From Mediterranea massiliensis (GTDB lineage Bacteria > Bacteroidota > Bacteroidia > Bacteroidales > Bacteroidaceae): a DNA stretch of 11,078 nt. This document shows positions 6,329-11,078 of this stretch, one piece after another (the stretch's first letter is position 1; each line of letters opens with the position of its first letter). Made by a program: the position numbers and the translations under genes. The notes under the pieces are model-generated. The model was not told where the DNA came from, ran no database searches, and was given only the letters and a program-made list of their open reading frames with translations. The stretch spans positions 1 to 11,078 of the forward strand of contig CATXSD010000085.1 of the NCBI GenBank assembly GCA_958402075.1. The letters run 5' to 3'.

Positions 6329-6463
6329 ATGGGAAAGAAAGAAAAGAAAGTGATGCACACGCGCAAGGAAGAACAGCAGGGCAAGAAGGTGATAATCGGT
6401 CTGGGCGTAGCAGCGGTCATCATAGCCATCCTGATGTTTGTCGCTTTTGCATATCTGGCATAA
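6329..6463 (+). CDS. 44-residue single-pass membrane microprotein
   Basis: The frame encodes MGKKEKKVMHTRKEEQQGKK (residues 1-20), strongly basic and charged, followed by an uninterrupted hydrophobic segment from Val21 to Ala44 (VIIGLGVAAVIIAILMFVAF, then AYLA). The charged N terminus and positive-inside rule suggest N-in, C-out insertion in the inner membrane, with almost no residues beyond the helix. It starts about 25 bases after a plausible promoter, and its TAA is followed with no gap by the ATG of the CYTH gene, so the two are almost certainly cotranscribed and perhaps translationally coupled. A cleaved signal peptide is unlikely, since nothing would remain after cleavage. Function is unknown; a tail-anchored partner of a neighbouring product is possible. 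The strongly biased amino-acid pattern and tight packing argue for a real gene. Confidence 0.75.
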   Translation: MGKKEKKVMHTRKEEQQGKKVIIGLGVAAVIIAILMFVAFAYLA

Positions 6464-6955
6464 ATGGGGCAGGAAATTGAACGGAAATTCCTGGTCCGGG
6501 GAGAATATAAGTCGCAGGCCTATGCCAGCAGCCGCATTGTGCAGGGCTACATCTGCAGTGCGCGGGGGCGGACGGTGCGCGTCAGGATCCGTGACACGAA
6601 AGGGTATCTCACCATCAAGGGAGCTTCGGATGCCGCAGGCATGAGCCGCTACGAGTGGGAGAGAGAAATCCCCCTTGCCGAGGCGGAGGAGCTGATGAAG
6701 CTCTGCGAACCGGGCGTGATAGACAAGACGCGCTACCTGGTGCGCAGCGGCAGGCACGTGTTCGAAGTGGACGAGTTCTATGGCGACAACCAGGGACTGG
6801 TGGTGGCCGAGGTGGAGCTTGCTTCGGAGACGGAACCTTTCGAAAAACCGGCCTTCATCGGCCGGGAAGTGACGGGCGACGTGCGTTACTACAATTCGCA
6901 ACTGATGAAGCATCCGTATGCGGAGTGGAAGACGCAGGCGGACGGCAATCCATAA
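6464..6955 (+). CDS. CYTH-domain protein, probable triphosphatase
   Basis: The 163-residue product is one complete CYTH domain, the triphosphate tunnel metalloenzyme fold. The family acts in the cytoplasm on triphosphate substrates using divalent metal; bacterial members of this size include inorganic triphosphatases, while others are class IV adenylyl cyclases or thiamine triphosphatases. Visible tunnel residues are the signature EIERKFL (residues 4-10, with Glu4, Glu6 and Lys8), the basic run VRVRIRD (38-44), Lys52 in TIK, EWERE (64-68), KTRY (88-91), FEVDEF (100-105) and AEVEL (115-119). The GREVTGDVRYYNSQL tail is typical of the small bacterial branch. All key charged positions are present, so it should be active. 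The ATG directly follows the TAA of the microprotein gene, and an MgtC-type membrane protein follows 31 bp downstream. The exact substrate cannot be told from sequence; tripolyphosphate hydrolysis is the best guess. Confidence 0.92.
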   Translation: MGQEIERKFLVRGEYKSQAYASSRIVQGYICSARGRTVRVRIRDTKGYLTIKGASDAAGMSRYEWEREIPLAEAEELMKLCEPGVIDKTRYLVRSGRHVFEVDEFYGDNQGLVVAEVELASETEPFEKPAFIGREVTGDVRYYNSQLMKHPYAEWKTQADGNP

Positions 6956-6974
6956 GACAACATAAGGACCCAAC

Positions 6975-6980
6975 GGGAGG
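6975..6980 (+). promoter_or_regulatory. Strong Shine-Dalgarno sequence before the MgtC/DUF4010 gene
   Basis: GGGAGG (6975-6980) lies six bases before the ATG at 6987. It is notable because the other genes here lack a recognisable Shine-Dalgarno sequence, as is usual in Bacteroides. It supports the chosen start. Confidence 0.6.
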
Positions 6981-6986
6981 AAGGGT

Positions 6987-8276
6987 ATGGAACAGATTTA
7001 TCAATACCTGCCGGAAGAGCTGGTTACCTTTGTACTGGTAACCTTGTTCTCTTTGCTCATCGGGCTTTCACAGCGGCGAATCAGCTTGAAGCGCGAAGGG
7101 GAGACTACGCTCTTCGGTACCGACCGCACGTTTACCTTCATCGGCATTCTGGGCTATCTGCTCTATATCCTCGACCCGGAGGAATACCGGCTGTTCATGG
7201 GAGGCGGCTTTGTGCTCGGCGCACTGTTGGCGCTGAACTACTACGTGAAGCAGACGCGCTATCATGTCTTCGGCGTGACGACCATCGTCATAGCCCTCAT
7301 CACCTACTGCCTGGCTCCGATTGTGGTGACCCAACCTTCGTGGTTCTACGTGATGGTCGTGGTGACGGTCCTGCTTTTCACCGAGCTGAAGCATACCTTC
7401 ACTGAGCTGGCGCAGCGCATGAAGAACGACGAGATGACGACGCTTGCCAAGTTTCTGGCCATCAGCGGCATCATCCTGCCCATGCTGCCCAAGTCCGATC
7501 TGATTCCCGGCATCCATCTGACGCCGTATGCCATCTGGCTGGCCACCGTCGTCGTTTCGGGCATCTCCTACCTCTCTTATCTGTTGCGCCGCTACGTGTT
7601 CCATCAGTCGGGCATTCTGGTGTCCGGCATCATCGGCGGGCTGTACAGCAGTACGGCTGCCATCTCCGTGCTGGCACGCAAGAGCCGCACGGCCACGCCC
7701 GAAGAGGCGCCCGAGTATGTGGCTGCCATGCTGATGGCGGTCAGCATGATGTTCCTGCGTTTTCTGATACTGATCGGCATCTTCAGCCGGGAGACGCTGG
7801 CTGTCATCTATCCCTATCTGCTGGTCATGTCGCTGGTGTCGGCCGGCGTGGCTTGGTTCCTGCACAAGAAGCGGCCTGCGGCCGTGGCGGGTGAGGTCGA
7901 GGAAGACGACAGCAGCAACCCGCTGGAGTTCAAGGTCGCGTTGATATTTGCCGTGCTTTTCGTGGTGTTTACCGTTGTCACCCACTATACGCTGGTCTAT
8001 GCCGGTACCGGAGGCTTGAACCTGTTGTCCTTCATCTCCGGCTTCAGCGACATTACACCTTTCATCCTGAACCTGCTTCAGGGCACAGGCGGGGTGGCTA
8101 CGCTGGTCATTACGGCCTGCAGTCTGCAGGCCATCATCAGCAACATTGCCGTGAACCTGTGCTACGGACTGTTCTTTGCAGGGCGTCAGAGCGCCTTGCG
8201 CCCTTGGATGCTGCGTGGGTTCGGTGGTGTAATCGGCGTCAATCTGGTGCTGCTGCTTCTTTTCTATCTGCTTTGA
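6987..8276 (+). CDS. MgtC/SapB-like plus DUF4010 multi-pass membrane protein
   Basis: The 429-residue protein is almost entirely hydrophobic helices, about 12 by eye, and belongs to the inner membrane. The N-terminal part (about 10-130) resembles the MgtC/SapB domain: LLIGLSQRR, then GTDRTFTFIGILGYLLYIL in place of the classical GLRTF segment. The part from about 155 to 400 fits DUF4010: ISGIILPMLP (159-168), SGISYLSYLL (191-200), GIIGGLYSSTAAISVLARKS (214-233), and GFSDITPFI (352-360). A charged cytoplasmic-type loop (KKRPAAVAGEVEEDDSS, 294-310) divides the two halves. MgtC proteins are tied to magnesium limitation and stress, but fusions with DUF4010 have no settled function; transport or ion sensing is only inferred. 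The gene follows the CYTH gene by 31 bp and has a good Shine-Dalgarno sequence, so it is probably the last gene of the operon. No clear intrinsic terminator follows. Confidence 0.88.
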   Translation: MEQIYQYLPEELVTFVLVTLFSLLIGLSQRRISLKREGETTLFGTDRTFTFIGILGYLLYILDPEEYRLFMGGGFVLGALLALNYYVKQTRYHVFGVTTIVIALITYCLAPIVVTQPSWFYVMVVVTVLLFTELKHTFTELAQRMKNDEMTTLAKFLAISGIILPMLPKSDLIPGIHLTPYAIWLATVVVSGISYLSYLLRRYVFHQSGILVSGIIGGLYSSTAAISVLARKSRTATPEEAPEYVAAMLMAVSMMFLRFLILIGIFSRETLAVIYPYLLVMSLVSAGVAWFLHKKRPAAVAGEVEEDDSSNPLEFKVALIFAVLFVVFTVVTHYTLVYAGTGGLNLLSFISGFSDITPFILNLLQGTGGVATLVITACSLQAIISNIAVNLCYGLFFAGRQSALRPWMLRGFGGVIGVNLVLLLLFYLL

Positions 8277-8366
8277 GGATGCGGGCCTGCTCTCCGCCGT
8301 TTCCTTTACTTCTTCCTTACTAACCTTTTTTAACTCCGAGATGGTCGTAGGTACAAGAAAAGCAAC

Positions 8367-8374
8367 TATTTTTG
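8367..8374 (+). promoter_or_regulatory. -7 promoter element of the outer membrane receptor gene
   Basis: TATTTTTG is an exact match to TAnnTTTG. The -33 region around 8343-8347 is weak. A start near 8380 would give a leader of about 75 bases before the ATG at 8456 and would place a hairpin (8381-8405) at the extreme 5' end of the RNA. Confidence 0.5.
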
Positions 8375-8380
8375 TGGCTT

Positions 8381-8405
8381 CGCATGTGATTTTAGGGTAC
8401 ATGCG
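8381..8405 (+). promoter_or_regulatory. Leader hairpin at predicted 5' end of the receptor mRNA
   Basis: CGCATGT (8381-8387) pairs perfectly with ACATGCG (8399-8405) across an 11-base loop, with one further T-G pair outside. No T-tract follows, so it is not an intrinsic terminator. Its position right after the predicted start suggests RNA stabilisation or a binding site; this is inference. Confidence 0.5.
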
Positions 8406-8455
8406 GCGTCTGATACGATGTAAACAAGAATAGTCAACTAAAAAAGGAAAAACGA

Positions 8456-10999
8456 ATGAAATTGAAAACACTCGTGCTGCTGTGGATACTGCTGGTGTCC
8501 GGGCTGGCAGCGGCACAAAATTCAGCTGTATCCACTTTCCAGCTGAAAGGTATCCTGCTCGATTCGCTGACGCAGGAAGGAGAACCGTATGCTACCATCC
8601 GCGTGGCGCGTAAGTCGGCCCCCGACAAACCTGTCAAAATGCTGGTTTCGGGTCTGGACGGACGCTTCAAGGAGAACGTGAAGGGAACCGGAAACTTTGT
8701 ACTGACTATCACGTCGGTGGGCCGTAATCCCATTGTGAAGAATTTCTCGGTCAAGGCCGGGCAGAAGCTGGTGGACTTCGGTACGCTGTATGTCACCGAC
8801 GCGTCCAACGAACTGGGACAGGTGGAAATTGTGGCACAGAAACCGCTGGTGAAGGCCGACATCGACAAGATAGAATATAATGTGAAGGACGACCCCGACT
8901 CGGAGACCAACACCCTGCTCGAAATGCTCCGCAAGGTGCCGATGGTGACCGTAGACGGCGAAGACAACATCAAGGTGAACGGCAGCAGTTCGTTCAAGGT
9001 CTATGTGAACGGAAAGCCCAACAACATGATGAGCAACAACCCGACGGAGGTGCTGAAAAGTATGCCCGCCAATACCATCAAGCATATCGAGGTCATCACC
9101 AACCCGGGCCCGAAGTATGATGCCGAAGGCGTGGGCGGCATCCTGAACATCGTGACCGAAGGCGGCGGCTTCGAGGGCTACACCGTGACGGTGAGCGGCA
9201 ACGTGAGCAACCGCGGTGCGGGAGGCGGTGTCTTCGGCACGGTGCAGAAAGGCAAGTTCACCGTGAGCGCCCGTTACAATTACAATTACAACGACAGTCC
9301 GCGCAGCTACTCGGGCGGCACGCAGCGGGCCACGGACTCCCACTCGGAGGTGGCCAACCTGGACTATGAAGGCAGCAGCAAGGGCGACGGGTCCTTCCAG
9401 TCGGGCAGCATGGAGGCCAGCTATGAAATCGATTCGCTGAACCTGATTTCCGCTTCGTTCGGTCTGTGGGGCGGCGGAAACTCGAGCAACGGCGGCAGCA
9501 ACTATGTGGGCAATTCGCCGTTGGACAACCATCTGCTCTATCAGTACGGCATCGGCAGTCACAGCAAGTCGTCCTGGTACTCCATCGACGGCGGCATCGA
9601 CTACCAGCGCCTTTCGCCTACCATAAAGGGACGCATGTTCACCCTGTCCTATAAGGTGAATACCCGGCCTCAGACGTCGGACTCCTACTCGGAATACGAC
9701 ATTGCCTACGGCCACGACGACTGGACCGACTACCTGCGCCGCCTGCAGGACCAGCACAACGACGGCAGCCAGAATACGACCGAACACACCTTTCAGGCCG
9801 ACTATACGACGCCTATCGGCGAGATGCACACCATCGAGTCGGGCGTGAAGTACATCCTGCGCAACAATTCTTCGGACAACGACCGCTACCTGCGGACTTC
9901 GGCCGACAACGCGGACTATGTGTTCGACAATGAATACAGCACACACTACCGCCACCAGAACGACATCATCGCCGCCTACCTGGGCTACGGCTTGAAGTGG
10001 AAAAAGCTGTCCGGCCGTCTGGGCGTGCGCTACGAGCATACCATCGAGGACGTGAAGTATCTGCTGGGTCGCGGCGACGACTTCCGCAAGAACTACGACG
10101 ACGTGGTACCTTCCGCTTCGTTGGGTTGGAAGCTGACCGACCTGTCCAACCTCCGTGTGGGCTACAACATGCGCATCTACCGTCCCGGCATCTGGTATCT
10201 GAATCCTTATCTGGACGACAGCAATCCGTCCAGCATCAGCCAGGGCAATCCGGAGCTGGACAGCGAGCACAGCCATGCGTTTGACTTGAGCTACAGCAAC
10301 TTCACGCCCAAGTTCAACATCAACCTGTCTGCCCGCTATTCGTTTACGAACAACAGCATCCAGTCCGTCACCAGCCTCGTGTCTGAGGACGATATCCCCG
10401 ACTTTTCCGAGGACAAGAAGACGGGTAAGGACGTGCTCTATACCACCTATCAGAACATCGGCAAGAGCCGTAACCTCAACCTGAGCGCCTACGTCAACTG
10501 GAATGCCACGAAGGACACCCGTATCTATGCCAACCTGTTCGGCGGCTACACCAGCCTGAAGGGAGCCGACGGGCTGGAGAACGACGGCTGGAACCTCTTT
10601 GCCTTTGGTGGCGCGCAGCAGACCTTCAAGCACGACTGGCGCCTGAGCGTGAACGTCTTCGGCCAGACGCCCTGGATCATGCTGCAGGGAAAGGGTAGCA
10701 GTTTTTTCAGCTACAGTGTGAACCTGAACAAGTCGTTCCTGAACCGCCGGTTGTCGCTGTCGGCCTTTGCCAGCAACTTCTTCCAGAAATACAATAAGTT
10801 TGAGTCGCACATCGAGGGGCAGGGATTCCTGCAGGACAGCTGGAACAAGTATCCGCAGATGCGTTTCGGCCTCAGCGTGAGCTACCGCATCGGTGAGCTG
10901 AAGGCCAGTGTGAAGAAGGCCGCACGTACCATTACGAACGACGACGTGAAGTCGGGCGGAAGCAGTTCCGGCGCCGGTGGTGGTGCAGGAGGCGAATGA
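8456..10999 (+). CDS. TonB-dependent-receptor-like outer membrane beta-barrel protein
   Basis: The 847-residue protein is predicted to sit in the outer membrane. Residues 1-20 are a signal peptide (cleavage before Gln21). Residues about 28-115 form a carboxypeptidase-regulatory-like beta-sandwich (ILLDSLTQEGEPYATIRV, GLDGRFKENV), common at the front of Bacteroidetes receptors. Residues about 122-235 are a TonB plug-like domain (TLLEMLRKVPMVTVDG, VYVNGKP, IKHIEVITNPGPKYDAEG, GGILNIVT). The barrel follows, with the family hallmark IYRPGIWYLNPYLDDSNPSS...SQGNPELDSEHSHAFDLSYS (574-615). It fits the Bacteroidetes outer-membrane beta-barrel family rather than SusC: it is shorter than the usual roughly 1000 residues of SusC and no SusD gene follows. 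Residues about 820-847 form a hydrophilic tail after the last strand, ending in a Gly/Ser-rich stretch. The ligand is unknown. The gene stands alone, with its own promoter candidate and leader hairpin. An inverted-repeat cluster follows the stop. Confidence 0.92.
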   Translation: MKLKTLVLLWILLVSGLAAAQNSAVSTFQLKGILLDSLTQEGEPYATIRVARKSAPDKPVKMLVSGLDGRFKENVKGTGNFVLTITSVGRNPIVKNFSVKAGQKLVDFGTLYVTDASNELGQVEIVAQKPLVKADIDKIEYNVKDDPDSETNTLLEMLRKVPMVTVDGEDNIKVNGSSSFKVYVNGKPNNMMSNNPTEVLKSMPANTIKHIEVITNPGPKYDAEGVGGILNIVTEGGGFEGYTVTVSGNVSNRGAGGGVFGTVQKGKFTVSARYNYNYNDSPRSYSGGTQRATDSHSEVANLDYEGSSKGDGSFQSGSMEASYEIDSLNLISASFGLWGGGNSSNGGSNYVGNSPLDNHLLYQYGIGSHSKSSWYSIDGGIDYQRLSPTIKGRMFTLSYKVNTRPQTSDSYSEYDIAYGHDDWTDYLRRLQDQHNDGSQNTTEHTFQADYTTPIGEMHTIESGVKYILRNNSSDNDRYLRTSADNADYVFDNEYSTHYRHQNDIIAAYLGYGLKWKKLSGRLGVRYEHTIEDVKYLLGRGDDFRKNYDDVVPSASLGWKLTDLSNLRVGYNMRIYRPGIWYLNPYLDDSNPSSISQGNPELDSEHSHAFDLSYSNFTPKFNINLSARYSFTNNSIQSVTSLVSEDDIPDFSEDKKTGKDVLYTTYQNIGKSRNLNLSAYVNWNATKDTRIYANLFGGYTSLKGADGLENDGWNLFAFGGAQQTFKHDWRLSVNVFGQTPWIMLQGKGSSFFSYSVNLNKSFLNRRLSLSAFASNFFQKYNKFESHIEGQGFLQDSWNKYPQMRFGLSVSYRIGELKASVKKAARTITNDDVKSGGSSSGAGGGAGGE

Positions 11000-11012
11000 T
11001 GCCACTGGAACA

Positions 11013-11077
11013 CGGTGCTTCGTGAGGGTGTGACACAGTGCTTCCTGACCCCCTCACGAAGCACTGCATGACACCCT
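11013..11077. repeat. Inverted cluster of 23-bp repeats downstream of the receptor gene
   Basis: GTGCTTCGTGAGGG (11015-11028) is a perfect 14-bp inverted match to CCCTCACGAAGCAC (11051-11064), extended outward by a G-T and a C-G pair (11014/11065, 11013/11066). A 23-base unit is visible: 11055-11077 in one orientation, and a near-complete copy at 11025-11047 in the other, with a partial copy at 11015-11024. Thus the right arm can pair with either of two left arms (CAGTGCTTC at 11036-11044 is also its exact complement). The cluster begins about 15 bases after the stop and runs to the window edge, so its full size is unknown. It may end the receptor transcript, although no T-tract is in view. 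Confidence 0.85.
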
Positions 11078-11078
11078 G

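Noticed and set aside
8281..8331. GCGG/CCGC hairpin (8281-8297) and later T-run (8325-8331) as terminator of the MgtC operon
   Set aside because: The stem is only four base pairs and the T-run is nearly 30 bases away with no hairpin directly before it.
7068..8516. 482-codon minus-strand frame opposite the MgtC/DUF4010 gene
   Set aside because: Low-complexity His/Gln/Asp/Arg-rich product expected from the antisense of hydrophobic helices; no motif.
8456..10999. SusC-type glycan importer
   Set aside because: No SusD gene follows, the length is below that usual for SusC, and the barrel motifs fit the other Bacteroidetes outer membrane barrel family.
8522..11005. 827-codon open frame on the minus strand opposite the receptor gene
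   Set aside because: It mirrors the receptor's codon structure in GC-rich DNA; its product has no domain pattern, while the plus-strand protein has clear signal peptide, plug and barrel motifs.

Overview
The window looks like a chromosomal segment of a gut Bacteroidales, most likely Bacteroides/Phocaeicola. The evidence is a release factor 2 with Bacteroidetes-style motifs, several matches to the Bacteroides -7 promoter element TAnnTTTG, few Shine-Dalgarno sequences, a small exported lipoprotein, a periplasmic GH29 fucosidase, and a two-domain outer-membrane beta-barrel receptor of the Bacteroidetes type. Species cannot be decided from the sequence alone.

Layout. (1) 2-541: 3' end of prfB (release factor 2), cut by the window edge and followed by a strong intrinsic terminator. 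(2) 542-900: gene-free stretch between convergent genes, holding that terminator and a striking four-unit array of 22-bp palindromes. (3) 901-1317, minus strand: small lipoprotein of unknown function with its own -7 element. (4) 1318-1768: AT-rich divergent intergenic region. (5) 1769-6238: two-gene glycan-degradation unit, made of an AT-rich GH29 alpha-L-fucosidase with a C-terminal beta-sandwich and, 45 bp later, an 844-residue protein carrying three hydrolase modules (SGNH, alpha/beta hydrolase, SGNH) plus a C-terminal beta-sandwich. (6) 6329-8276: compact housekeeping-type operon of a 44-residue membrane microprotein, a CYTH triphosphatase-type enzyme that starts on the very next base, and an MgtC/DUF4010 multi-pass membrane protein. 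(7) 8456-10999: TonB-dependent-receptor-like outer membrane protein with a 5' leader hairpin. (8) 11013-11078: an inverted cluster of 23-bp repeats that runs into the window end.

How the genes may work together. The fucosidase and the triple hydrolase are both predicted to be exported and are probably cotranscribed. They would suit removal of ester groups and alpha-linked fucose from a decorated glycan. No SusC/SusD pair, sulfatase or regulator lies beside them, so this is at best a small satellite locus and not a full polysaccharide utilisation locus. The sharp change in base composition between the AT-rich fucosidase region and the GC-richer flanks suggests that part of this locus was acquired or assembled by recombination. 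The most unusual items are the three-hydrolase fusion, the 22-bp palindrome array, the 44-residue membrane microprotein abutting the CYTH gene, and the 23-bp repeat cluster at the right edge. No CRISPR array, tRNA, rRNA, transposase or phage gene was seen.
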